Of a stretch of 64,000 bases of DNA, positions 44,101 to 51,347 are shown in pieces (the first letter of the stretch is position 1; each line of letters starts with the position of its first letter). Below the pieces are notes generated by a model that saw only the letters and a list, made by a program, of their open reading frames with translations, was not told the origin of the DNA and did not search any database. Source of the stretch: JAABRU01 sp050180235 (GTDB taxonomy: Bacteria; Desulfobacterota; Desulfobacteria; Desulfobacterales; Desulfococcaceae). The DNA lies in assembly GCA_050180235.1 (NCBI GenBank), contig JBFXEJ010000012.1:21437-85436 (forward strand), given 5' to 3'. The translations under genes were made by a program, and so were the position numbers.

Positions 44101-44216
44101 ACGGCATCATTGTCCATTTCTCCGGCCCGGTCATTCCCGCCCTGAAAACCATATCCGTCTCAGGCCCTGACAGCGGCAATGCGGGCGGATGCTTCATCAA
44201 TTCCCTTTCATTCTGA
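38166..44216 (+). CDS. secreted NHL-propeller / tandem caspase-fold / PKD protein with GGCFINSL terminus
   Basis: The 2,016-residue protein has its start set by AAGGAGGA five bases before ATG 38166. After a signal peptide (to about SGAQ) comes YRFERMWPVLTHPWYF and then about 12 NHL repeats (30-590) with YVADSGNDQICK-type blades. Caspase module 1 (from about 591) has His683 (TDHGKSG) and Cys724 (YDACSSGSF). Module 2 (from about 936) keeps the fold but has Lys1009 in place of His and Ala1049 in place of Cys, so it is a pseudo-enzyme. Each is followed by an RVWAVIxPP module. Then come a PPC-like domain, a carboxypeptidase-regulatory-like domain, three PKD domains (about 1455-1735), a fibronectin-III-like domain, and a choice-of-anchor-like C-terminus ending NAGGCFINSLSF. 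There is no dockerin. It is a paralogue of the protein at 55656. Confidence 0.88.
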   Translation: MIRQKSSVCYKTSVFSIFFLLYLCSFSGAQDSYRFERMWPVLTHPWYFFTPNNVIVDTDGYVYVADSGNDQICKLTGEGQFVSKWGKRGEGNGEFKTPYGIAADNKGYIYVTDKDNHRIQKFTSDGIYKIQWGIRGSAEKQFEQPNGIAADSTGDIYIVDAGNHRVQKFTGDGVFLKILPVQSGMLDSPRGITVNQDGYIYVTDVLQNRIRKFAADGTDTGWNVSVSLNAPEGIWSDRNGNIYITEMIGHQVRKFAPDGNPVKEWGSRGSRSNEFEGPVGISGDNKGYIYVADTGNHRVQVFSADGFFLSLWGASGRDPGEFKNPHDVAVDSDNCIYVTDMDNNRIQKYHPQEDRWEEWGEEGEFKQPFGVTVFRNPDGSDAVYVADTMNSRIQKFSTDGVFLKMWYGDESPQGKKLKFPRDMAFDSTGKAYVADTYNDRIAVFDSDGVFLNEWVTFGLSDTFDKPQGIAVYEQAGNISVYVADWRNDRVLRFTSDGTFLNQLNPSIPFMAPYGVAVDGAGTVYVSDMEAARIHVFSSEGVPEPVWGEQGTDPGQMDYPRGMDIGPDGKIYVADSDNHRIQVFEKVSDPKTNKAIIVAGGGPYAGNWLWAATQLTANFAYRALTYQGFDKNTIFYLNPDTSVDLDNNGLSDDVDRTATNNNLKYALTEWAGGAENVIVFLTDHGKSGTFRMNGTDILTAAMLDEWLDALQSQISGKIIVIYDACSSGSFLPVLAAPDRIVISSAKENEEAWFISQGSVSFSGFFWTDVFSGKNIADAFEHAVSALNSAVSLQNPQIDGNGNGSGNESPDYDAAGEVKIAGIADYQQDAPVFTAFSAVNSPSDANSAILSASVTDNDGLSRVWAVIQPPGFNSADNSTILEMPAAELLPAGGDRFEGIYEGIASEGNYKILYYARDRHGSVSSAGPVMFSSDNVLKRKAVIVAGNAGEDLQDEVNANADLAFDALVFQGYDKNDDIRSLSSDAALADLGNAVTVWAADNAKDIVIYLIGKGNAGGFQLADTVLSPEILDIWIDTLQQKIPGKVTVICDFAYSDLFLPKLSEENRIAITSGSDVNTLFSAFFWKNVYSGLRAGKAFSQAADAVKTVSGGAAVPLLDDNGNGIANERTDGRLANAYFIGAGIRLTSDQPVANSLPSGAVIVTGTESVTIAADGISSASGISRVWAVITPPGYGTLHQISEPVTIPLSPAGNGCYAVSYNDFQYFGDYRVTVYAEDAQGAVSIVKETVIHRTDGPDIYENDNTVTSAKDIVISDTAQHHSLHTANDADYMRFYGISDMVYTFVISNTGSCGVSSEISDGTVKEISAYENAEWTWKCPGDGIYHVKIAVEEGETWTADASYRIQIYLPVGMFAGFVRGWIADASGVPVANAVIRTSANASAVAGLNGRYMMIQEPGTFDIFIEAEGYETYRGKITVGEGGTTLTDFTLTRIVPPVPDDLIPSVSIASPSADVTLTEGESVLFQANVTGGDAPFSYFWDFGGGAENSHVLNPGNVIFPKAGTYTAVFTVTDADGDLHSASVTVTVKEKEIPGTVPSVSIASPETGISIGEGESVSFAGEVTDGNPPFSYQWNFGNGQISTEQNPGETVFSTAGSYTVTFTVTDADGDIAEDSVMITVAEGEIPVTPDDTEPYAEITSPSGNVTVNTGESLIFSANVSSGNPPFVFHWNFGTAGSSDEKDPGKIAFSTAGEYTVIFTVTDADGDTDSATVKVTVKETAVPVQPVLPETLYPENGKTDISLTQVLTVRTLSDSGFIHSQTKWQISTDENFSFKIKDIETQNHLTEFPVPDLVLKPDTVYYWRVQFRESSGNLSEWSETVSFTTAADDSDADNNGIPDDLQKETDDPAMKCVNTKSGTPGKSICIKGSVNVKSAEFLTAIDTEMLSDIPGEMPFGLVGFRILTDKAGAEAEIIVYLSESIPSGSGWYQYDSISGWNDISDMTATDRTNRIITMKITDGGNGDADGTANGIIVHFSGPVIPALKTISVSGPDSGNAGGCFINSLSF

Positions 44217-44281
44217 AACAAATTCAGGCTTAAGTACTCAACCGAAAATTTTCGGGTATAATACCGATTCCCATTGGTTTT

Positions 44282-44383
44282 ATACCAAATCGCCATTGAA
44301 AATATACAATAAAATCATATTTTTCTGTTTAATTACAGTGGATTGATTTTTTCAAAAGCATATTTTCAACGGTGATTTGGTAT
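44282..44383. repeat. MITE, ATACCAAATCGCC family, copy 1
   Basis: It starts ATACCAAATCGCCATTGAA and ends TTCAACGGTGATTTGGTAT. The core is AT-rich with TTTTTCTGTTTAATTACA. It is in tandem with copy 2. Isolated ends of the same family are seen near 6147-6165, 7906-7922 and 44590-44606. Confidence 0.72.
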
Positions 44384-44384
44384 T

Positions 44385-44485
44385 ATACCAAATCTCTATT
44401 GAATTTATACAATAAAAATATTTTTTCTGTTTAATTACAAGAAGTTGCTATTTTTAAAAGCATGTCTTCACTGGCGATTCGGTAT
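44385..44485. repeat. MITE, ATACCAAATCGCC family, copy 2
   Basis: It starts ATACCAAATCTCTATTGAAT and ends TTCACTGGCGATTCGGTAT. It shares the TTTTTTCTGTTTAATTACAA core with copy 1, one base away from it. Confidence 0.7.
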
Positions 44486-44505
44486 TATACAATACGGAAT
44501 GCAAA

Positions 44506-44546
44506 CCGGAGGAGTGCAAAAATTAAGCGGAGCGGTTTTCTGCAAA
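44506..44546. repeat. GC-box palindromic repeat, single inverted copy
   Basis: CCGGAGGAGTGCAAAAATTAAG followed by CGGAGCGGTTTTCTGCA is the reverse complement of the unit found in tandem at 5916-6019 and singly at 7829-7873. Confidence 0.65.
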
Positions 44547-44605
44547 CGCTGAACCTGGGAAAAACTGACAATAAATATTGTATAAAATCAATGGGGAATT
44601 GGTAT

Positions 44606-44877
44606 ACACGGCCGCCGGCGGTAAAAAACTGGTCTGCCGGAGCAAATGGGTGAAGGAAAAAGTGGGAACTGCCGTGCTGAGGGATTTGAAGGATCAGACT
44701 GACACCTTGATGCAGGCAAAGGAGCCTCTGCTGGTGCACTGTGGATTTTTTGCACATGAGGGACTCACGGATGAGTCTTTTGAATACGAAGAAAAACAGG
44801 GCGTTCTGTGTTCAGACCGGAAATATTTGGATGATCTGCTGGTTCATCCGGGACTGCGGCCTTTGCCGGAGATGTGA
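44606..44877 (+). pseudogene. 5'-truncated remnant, possibly of an ATPase with a nuclease-like C-terminus
   Basis: About 90 codons are open to a TGA at 44875-44877, reading GGKKLVCRSKWVKEKVGTAVL then LKDQTDTLMQAKEPLLVHCGF. The SKW...VG..VL pattern resembles the PD-(D/E)XK-like tail of AAA-type ATPases with DUF234-like ends, by eye only. The reading frame starts abruptly at the end of a repeat element (GGGAATTGGTATAC), so the 5' part is missing. A short intact gene using a TTG start at 44578 is the alternative. Confidence 0.4.
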
Positions 44878-45417
44878 AATTTTTGTCCGGATTTTTCGGA
44901 TTGCTGCCTGAAACGGGATTTTCAGGATGAATGGATTGACAGGATATTGGGTCTAATGATAATTATCCCCGACTGTCCTGGTTCATACAATCGGTGCGGC
45001 GGATTGCAAAAATGGAATTTTTGCATACCATTGTCTGAACAGGATTTTCGGGATTTGCAGGAGGAACAGGATTTTTTAATCCCGGTTAATCCCTTAATCC
45101 TGTGAATCCGGGTTCAGACAATAACAGCAAACGGTTCAAAAAAAGTTGGTGGGATTTTCATACTGACAAAATCAGGGAATACCTCTGCAGGGGCAGGCCC
45201 CTGCAGTGTCAGGACAAAAAATTCCACTGGCGATTAAACAGGCAGTGTGGGCAAATTGTCTGAACCGCTGATTCATCTGATTTTTTTGATTTCCCTGATT
45301 TTTTTTCCTCACCCGTCAGTTTAATCAGATAAATCAGTTTAATCAGTTTAATCAGTGGTTCAGACAGTGTTCAGACAATAACAGCAAACCGTTCAATAAA
45401 CAAAAGGAAGGCACAGA
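44878..45417. other. gene-free interval of decayed repeats
   Basis: No gene is visible. The interval has direct repeats such as TTTAATCAGATAAATCAG and AATCAGTTTAATCAG near 45320-45358, two copies of CAGACAATAACAGCAAAC (about 45116 and 45372), and a shortened relative of the 5519-5895 element near 45147-45234 (ATACTGACAAAATCAGGGAA, GCAGGGGCAGGCCCCTGC). Confidence 0.5.
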
Positions 45418-48400
45418 ATGAAAAAATCAGTTCAATTGGCAATGGTTCTGTTTTTTGTTCTTTTCTTTGCTTACGGTCTGTGCTTTGCCTGGCCCATACC
45501 GGATACCGGGCAGACCAAATGCTATGACAATGAAAAGGAAATCCCCTGCCCCCAGCCGGGCGAGCCTTTTTACGGGCAGGACGGAAATTATACCATCAAT
45601 CCGCCTTCCTACACCAAACTGGATGCCAATGGAAATGACCTGCCGGATTCCGCCACAAACTGGATGATGGTGCGGGACAATGTGACCGGGCTGATATGGG
45701 AAGTGAAGCAGAATAAGGATAATGTTAAGGATTATGCCAATCCCCATGATGCGGATAACCAATACACCTGGTATGACAGCAATCCGGCAACTAACGGCGG
45801 AGATGCGGGAACTCCCGGTGACGGAACCGATACCGAAGATTTCATCAATGCGCTGAATGATGAAAATTTCGGAGGATATTCGGATTGGCGTATGCCGATA
45901 AGAGAAGAATTACGTTCAATTATAGATTATGGAAAATTTGGACCGGGCATAAATGAGAATGTATTTCCAAATATTGGTGTATCTGAAAATGAATATGTTT
46001 ATTGGTCTTCTGATACTTATCCGGCAGATTCAGGTCTTGCATGGAGAGTAGAAGATGGGAACAGTCACAATGATCCCAAATCATATAGTTATAAAGTCCG
46101 TGCTGTTCATGGCAACAAGCATGCCGCATTCAATCATTTTGTTAACAACAATAACAGTACTGTCACAGACATAGGAACAGGATTGATGTGGCAGCAATTA
46201 TCTGAAAATTCAAAAAAATGGGAAGAATCTCTCAATATATGTGAAACAAAAATAATTAATGGTTTTGATGATTGGCGAATGCCTACAGTCAGTGAGCTTT
46301 CATCAATTTCTGACGTGGCAAAGTATGCTCCTGCAATTGATATTAGGTTTTTTCCAGATACAATAATTATTCAATACTGGACTTCAACAACAAACGCAAG
46401 ATATGTTACCTCTGTTTGGCCAGTATCTACATATAGGGGTGGACAACACAGTAGTGTGGATAAAACATTACTCTATAATTTTCGGTGTGTCCGCGGCGGA
46501 CAGAATCAAATCCCCGGCCATCTGGTTATTTTATCCCCCCGGCAGGCTTCCGTATGGGAAAAAGGCAGCACCGTTCCCATACAATGGGATACGGCCAATA
46601 TAAGTGGCAATGTAAAAATATTAATCTCATATGAAGGCGGAAAACCGGACACCTTTCAGACCATCGCAGAAAATACACCCAATGACGGAGAATATGACTG
46701 GAAAACCGGTGAGATAAGCTCTTTCAACTGCATGCTGAGGATCGAACCCCTTTCCGATCCATCCAAAGGCACGGTTCAGGGCCTTTTCACAATCGGAAAT
46801 TTCATTATTGCAAGTGCCGACAGCTTTGCACTCGAAGAACCCGCAGACCCGGATTCGTCCGGTCAGTCAAAAACCTTCCGGATCATGCTGACAGGCGATC
46901 CCGGCGGTGATACCGTTCTCCGCCTTTACAGTTCCAACCCCGGAGAATTCAGCCTTTCCCCTGCTTCTGTCACCCTGAACAGTGCCAACTGGAATACCGG
47001 CGCAGAAGTCACACTCACACCGGAATATGACGGCATTCCTGACAATGATCAGACAGCCTCGGTTATTGTGTCAACGGTCAGTGAATATGCGGCATTCCAG
47101 GCAAAAGAGGTTTCCGCTGTCCGTGTCACTGTCCGTGATACATCCACCGCTGTAACGGCACAGTCGGTTTTTCCCGCATACGGAACAGCAGGTTCCCCGC
47201 TTGCAGTGACGGTCAGGGGAACGAATTTCAGCAGCACAACCCCGGTTTACATTTACACGGAAGGCGGCACTCCCGCAGCCATCACACCGGTAACGGTAAT
47301 GAATGAAACAACCCTTCAGGTCACTGTTCCCGCACAGTCCGCAGGGAATTACCATCTGAAAGTATCTGAATCTGTGCTGAAAAACGCTCTCACATTTGTC
47401 ACTGCTTCTGCCCTGAACACAAAAAAAGCCATCATCGTGGCCGGAAGCGGCCCGTATTTTGACAACAGCCTGTGGAATGCCACGGAAAAATGCGTGAACA
47501 AAGCATATCAGACCCTTGCTTTTCAGGGATATTCCGCAGAAAACATCCGCTTCCTCAGCAGGAAACTCTGGGCTGATGTGACCGGAAACGGGGAAAATGA
47601 CATTGATGCAGACGCAACAAAAGCCAATCTTGAAAACGCTGTCAAAACATGGGCTGCAAACAATACAGATGAACTCCTGATTTACATGACCGGCCCGGGC
47701 GGAGACGGCAGTTTTCAGTTCGGCAGCAATGCGGCTCCGGAGATTCTCACAGCCGAAACGCTGGATTCCTGGCTGGATACATTGCAATCTGCAGCTTCCT
47801 GCAAAGTCATCGTGATTTATGACGCGTGTCAGTCCGGTTCCTTTCTTTCCCCATTGGCCGGGGAAAACCGCATTCTCATCACTTCCGCTGATTCGGATGA
47901 AAGAGCCTGGTTTCTGGATGACGGGGAGCTTTCCTTTTCTTTCCGCCTGTTTGATTCCCTTTTTCACAATGCCGATCTGATCGAATCCTTCAAAACAGCG
48001 AAGAACAACACCGGTTCCGTGCAGATGCCATTGATTGACTGGGACGGAGACGGAATGCCCGACACCCTTTCCGCAGGACGCAGTGAACCGGAAACTGTCA
48101 TCATCGGCAGAGGACGCGCGGAAGACACAGCCCCGCCGGAAATCGGAACCGCGTCCGCAAATCCGGAAATCCTTGTGAGTCAGACATCCTCAGTCCTTTC
48201 CGCTTCCGGCATCACCGCAGACAACGGCCTGAGCCGTGTCTGGGCCAGAATCATTCCCCCGGCTGAGAATTATGTGTCTTCCAGTGCTCCGGTCATTGTC
48301 CTGCCGACCGTCAAACTGCTGGATCAGAATGACGGCACATACCAGAACACTTATGAGGAATTCACACAGCAGGGATTTTACAATATTTTCGTTTATGCCA

Positions 48401-48645
48401 ACGATTTGAAAGATTTCCAGTCTCTTCCGGTAATTCTCACCGTGAATCAGACCAACGGCGAAAAAGCCGATCCCGGTGACGTGAACGCTGACGGAGAGAT
48501 CACTCTGGCCGATGCCCTTCTTGTCCTGAAACTCATGAGCGGAAAAAACGTGACACCCGCGCCCGGTTCGGATATAAATGCGGATGACAAAACTGAACTG
48601 GCAAATTCGGTGTTTATCCTGCAGAAAGTGGCAGATATGAGGTAA
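45418..48645 (+). CDS. secreted DUF1566x2 / IPT / caspase-fold (His lost) / dockerin protein
   Basis: The 1,075-residue protein has an AAAGGAAGG ribosome binding site and a signal peptide (MKKSVQ, cleavage near CFA-WP). Two DUF1566 (Lcl_C) domains span about 78-230 and 235-362 (GLIWEVKQ, DWRMPIREEL; GLMWQQLS, DWRMPTVSEL). A Kre9/Knh1-like domain (LSPRQASVWEKGSTVPIQWD), a Calx-like region and an IPT/TIG domain (about 580-665) follow. The caspase-fold module starts near 670 (KKAIIVAGSGPYFDN). It keeps Cys804 (YDACQSGSF), but the position of the catalytic His is Pro760 (MTGPGGDGSF), so proteolysis is doubtful. After an RVWARIIPP module it ends in the most canonical dockerin of the window, GDVNADGEITLADALLVLKL and ELANSVFILQKVADMR. 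Confidence 0.87.
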   Translation: MKKSVQLAMVLFFVLFFAYGLCFAWPIPDTGQTKCYDNEKEIPCPQPGEPFYGQDGNYTINPPSYTKLDANGNDLPDSATNWMMVRDNVTGLIWEVKQNKDNVKDYANPHDADNQYTWYDSNPATNGGDAGTPGDGTDTEDFINALNDENFGGYSDWRMPIREELRSIIDYGKFGPGINENVFPNIGVSENEYVYWSSDTYPADSGLAWRVEDGNSHNDPKSYSYKVRAVHGNKHAAFNHFVNNNNSTVTDIGTGLMWQQLSENSKKWEESLNICETKIINGFDDWRMPTVSELSSISDVAKYAPAIDIRFFPDTIIIQYWTSTTNARYVTSVWPVSTYRGGQHSSVDKTLLYNFRCVRGGQNQIPGHLVILSPRQASVWEKGSTVPIQWDTANISGNVKILISYEGGKPDTFQTIAENTPNDGEYDWKTGEISSFNCMLRIEPLSDPSKGTVQGLFTIGNFIIASADSFALEEPADPDSSGQSKTFRIMLTGDPGGDTVLRLYSSNPGEFSLSPASVTLNSANWNTGAEVTLTPEYDGIPDNDQTASVIVSTVSEYAAFQAKEVSAVRVTVRDTSTAVTAQSVFPAYGTAGSPLAVTVRGTNFSSTTPVYIYTEGGTPAAITPVTVMNETTLQVTVPAQSAGNYHLKVSESVLKNALTFVTASALNTKKAIIVAGSGPYFDNSLWNATEKCVNKAYQTLAFQGYSAENIRFLSRKLWADVTGNGENDIDADATKANLENAVKTWAANNTDELLIYMTGPGGDGSFQFGSNAAPEILTAETLDSWLDTLQSAASCKVIVIYDACQSGSFLSPLAGENRILITSADSDERAWFLDDGELSFSFRLFDSLFHNADLIESFKTAKNNTGSVQMPLIDWDGDGMPDTLSAGRSEPETVIIGRGRAEDTAPPEIGTASANPEILVSQTSSVLSASGITADNGLSRVWARIIPPAENYVSSSAPVIVLPTVKLLDQNDGTYQNTYEEFTQQGFYNIFVYANDLKDFQSLPVILTVNQTNGEKADPGDVNADGEITLADALLVLKLMSGKNVTPAPGSDINADDKTELANSVFILQKVADMR

Positions 48646-48653
48646 ATGAACAG

Positions 48654-48682
48654 AGGAGTGCCCAATTTTCAATTTGGCACTC
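48654..48682 (+). terminator. hairpin between the DUF1566/caspase gene and the AAA-ATPase gene
   Basis: GGAGTGCCCAATTTTCAATTTGGCACTCC folds into a stem of about 13 bp and is not followed by a T run. A similar hairpin is at 55489-55519. Confidence 0.45.
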
Positions 48683-48728
48683 CGCACAATGAAACCAGCA
48701 GAAACCATGAAAAAAAAGGAGTTGCCGC

Positions 48729-50504
48729 ATGATACCCCAAAACATAAAACAGATACCGAAACACGTAAAACGAATCCCCTACGGTGTGGCCGATTTTGAA
48801 AAAATTCAGAACAACAATCTGTATTATGTGGACAAAACCGCATACATCCCGATGCTGGAGCAGTCCCCCTATTACATTTTTCTGATCCGTCCCCGCAGAT
48901 TCGGGAAATCCCTGTGGGTGTCGGTGCTGGAAAATTATTATGATGTGAACAGAAAAGAGCGGTTTGCGGAACTGTTCCGGGACACATGGATTCTTGAAAA
49001 CTCCACAGAGGAGCGGAACACCTACCTGATTCTGACCTTCAATTTTTCCATGGTGAATCCGGATGTCCGCTTTGTGGGGGAATCCTTTGAGGCCAACGGG
49101 AAGGCTGTGATTCATGATTTCCTGTTACGGTATGAACATTTTTTTACAGAAAAAGAATCGGCTGATATTATGGATCTTTCCAATACTGCCGACCGCTTAC
49201 GGAAACTCCTCTTTCATGCTTCTCTGAAAAAACTGAAAATATATCTGATCATTGACGAATACGACAACTTTGCCAACACCATTCTCAGCACAGCCGGGGA
49301 AAAGGCCTATCACGATCTGACACACGGCCCCGGTTTTTTCCGCTATTTCTTCAATCTGCTCAAAGGCGGAACCGGAAGAGGGGATTCCGGCCTTTCCCGG
49401 CTCTTCATCACCGGTGTGTCCCCTGTTACAATGGATGACGTGACCAGCGGATTCAATATCGGTGAAAACATCACAGTGAATGAGAAATTCAATGAACTTC
49501 TCGGATTCACAGAAAAAGAAGTCAGGGACATGCTGGATTATTACCGGCGGGAAGGTCTGCTGAATCTGGAACCGGATGTCTGCATGGAAATTATGAAAGA
49601 CTGGTATGACAGTTACCGCTTTTCAGAGGATGCCGGGCAGGAAGTGTTCAATTCCGACATGGTGCTGTTTTTCATACTGAAAGCCCAGGACAGGACTGAT
49701 ATGCCGAGGCATCTCATTGATCCCAATGTCCGCATTGACTACAGCAAACTGCGCCATCTCATGCTCATTGACCGGGGCCGGAGACTCAACGGCAATTTCA
49801 GCGAACTGAAAAACATCATCGAAACCGGGGAAACATCCTGTGACATCAGCCTGAGTTTCCCGCTGGAACATCTGCGGCAGAGGGAAAATTTCATTTCCCT
49901 TCTGTTTTATTTCGGGCTGCTCAGCATCAGAGGCCGGCATGAGGGAATCCCCCTGCTGCGCATTCCCAATCTGACGGTACGGAATCTGATGTACGGGTAT
50001 ATCCGGGACGCGTTTCAGGATGTTGACATCTTCCGGATCAATCTGCTGGAATTTTCCCGCAGAGTGCAGAAAATGGCCTACCGGGGAGAGTGGCGCCCCG
50101 TGTTTGACTTTCTGGCCGAAGAGACGGAAAAGCAGACCTCGGTGCGGGATTATCTGGAGGGGGAAAAGGTGATTCAGGGATTTCTGCTGGCCTATCTGAA
50201 CGTCACGGATTTTTTTCTGACAAAATCGGAGCAGGAGGCCGCCAAAGGCTTCTGTGATCTCTGGCTGGAGCCTTTTCTGGCCCGGTTTCCGGACATGCCC
50301 TTCGGTTATCTGATTGAACTGAAATACATTGCCCGCAGCGAATTCAGCAATGCCCTGCTTGAAAAACGGATTGCAGAGGCAAAAGTGCAGTTGAAGCGCT
50401 ACGGGGAGGATGAACGGGTCAAGAGGATTGCGGAAAAGGTGATGGTGAAAAAAATTGTGCTGGTGTATAAGGGGTGGGAACTGGTGCATATGGAGGAGGT
50501 GTGA
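48729..50504 (+). CDS. AAA-ATPase-like / PD-(D/E)XK nuclease-domain protein
   Basis: The 591-residue protein has the AAA-ATPase_like domain (PF09820-type) at residues about 15-300: IPYGVADFEKI, YYVDKT, Walker A in LIRPRRFGKS, Walker B in LIIDEYDN, and LFITGVSPVTMDDV. The C-terminal PD-(D/E)XK-type nuclease module (PF08011-like) has GEKVIQGFLLAYL, then FGYLIELKYI, where the E-x-K pair of the active site is visible. This family is often present in many copies in Desulfobacterota and Bacteroidota. Its role is unknown, with defence or mobile-element functions suggested. It sits between two surface-protein genes and shares their strand, with no evident functional link. Confidence 0.9.
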   Translation: MIPQNIKQIPKHVKRIPYGVADFEKIQNNNLYYVDKTAYIPMLEQSPYYIFLIRPRRFGKSLWVSVLENYYDVNRKERFAELFRDTWILENSTEERNTYLILTFNFSMVNPDVRFVGESFEANGKAVIHDFLLRYEHFFTEKESADIMDLSNTADRLRKLLFHASLKKLKIYLIIDEYDNFANTILSTAGEKAYHDLTHGPGFFRYFFNLLKGGTGRGDSGLSRLFITGVSPVTMDDVTSGFNIGENITVNEKFNELLGFTEKEVRDMLDYYRREGLLNLEPDVCMEIMKDWYDSYRFSEDAGQEVFNSDMVLFFILKAQDRTDMPRHLIDPNVRIDYSKLRHLMLIDRGRRLNGNFSELKNIIETGETSCDISLSFPLEHLRQRENFISLLFYFGLLSIRGRHEGIPLLRIPNLTVRNLMYGYIRDAFQDVDIFRINLLEFSRRVQKMAYRGEWRPVFDFLAEETEKQTSVRDYLEGEKVIQGFLLAYLNVTDFFLTKSEQEAAKGFCDLWLEPFLARFPDMPFGYLIELKYIARSEFSNALLEKRIAEAKVQLKRYGEDERVKRIAEKVMVKKIVLVYKGWELVHMEEV

Positions 50505-50652
50505 ACCCCGTGTCTGTCTGAACCTCAGATTCACGCAGATGAGTGAATGACGGCTCTGCTGCCGTGTATCTTTGAAATCTGCGTCATCTGTGTGCATCTG
50601 CGGTTCAGACAGAAAATCAGGATGGTCAGGATGATCAAGGTCAGACAGTATA

Positions 50653-50826
50653 ATACTAATTCGCCATTGAAAATATACTTTATGGAAAATGATTTTTGCG
50701 GAAGGCAATGCCGGTTCGCCGTCGATTTTGCAAAGTTCTGTCAATTTTTTGTGACCGTTGTGCCCTCTCTGTGTCTTTTGCGGTCAAAGGTTAAAGGAAA
50801 GCATTGTTTCAAAGGAGAATCGGTAT
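50653..50826. repeat. MITE-like element with ATACTAATTCGCC ends
   Basis: The left end ATACTAATTCGCCATTGAAA and the right end TTTCAAAGGAGAATCGGTAT are imperfect inverted repeats related to the ATACCAAATCGCC family at 44282. The core is different. The rest of 50505-50927 shows only short decayed repeats (AACCTCAGATTCACGCAGAT and similar) and no gene. Confidence 0.5.
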
Positions 50827-50927
50827 AAAATGAGTAAAAACTGCCCCGGATATATTTCCATGCGAAGCGTCTGAACGGGTAACACGAAAATATTCATTGA
50901 AAATCGAGTGTGTTTTTGATAATAATG

Positions 50928-51206
50928 CTAGTACATGACCACGTTGAATTTTATATATTCCCCCTTACTACCGGACAAAAATTTATAACATACTGAAATA
51001 ATTAAAATGGGTACAAAAAGTTGTTTTTGATAACCATTTGATTTTATATATTTTAGCAAAATGGTCAAATTTTTTGTCCGGTAGTAAGATATTCCCCTCT
51101 TGAGAGGGGGCAGGGGGTGTGTTATTGGACTGTGCAGTTCCGGACACACCCCTGCCCCTCTCAAGAGGGGAATTGATACCATAAATCTAAATTGGTCATG
51201 TACTAG
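50928..51206. repeat. MITE, CTAGTACATGACCA family, copy 3 (interrupted)
   Basis: It starts CTAGTACATGACCACGTTGA and ends AAATTGGTCATGTACTAG. It is interrupted by another element at 50964-51088. Confidence 0.75.
50964..51088. repeat. 125-bp MITE nested inside another MITE, with 9-bp target duplication
   Basis: The ends CTTACTACCGGACAAAAA and TTTTTTGTCCGGTAGTAAG are inverted repeats. ATATTCCCC is repeated directly on both sides (50955-50963 and 51089-51097). Removing the insert and one copy restores the uninterrupted TATATTCCCCTCTTGAGAGG seen in copy 1 at 30.2 kb. Confidence 0.85.
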
Positions 51207-51347
51207 ATGATCGCAGGCTGGTCAACAGCGGTAGTGTAGAATCAGAAAAACGGATTGAACACAAATCCGGATTTCCGGACAAAGTTTTTGAACAGAGTAT
51301 AAAAAATGGAAAAAATAAAAACATGTTATCTATGGAAAGGATTTGAA

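Noticed and set aside
48729..50504. AAA-ATPase/PD-(D/E)XK gene as evidence of a defence island.
   Set aside because: It stands alone among surface-protein genes, and no restriction, toxin-antitoxin or other defence gene is adjacent.
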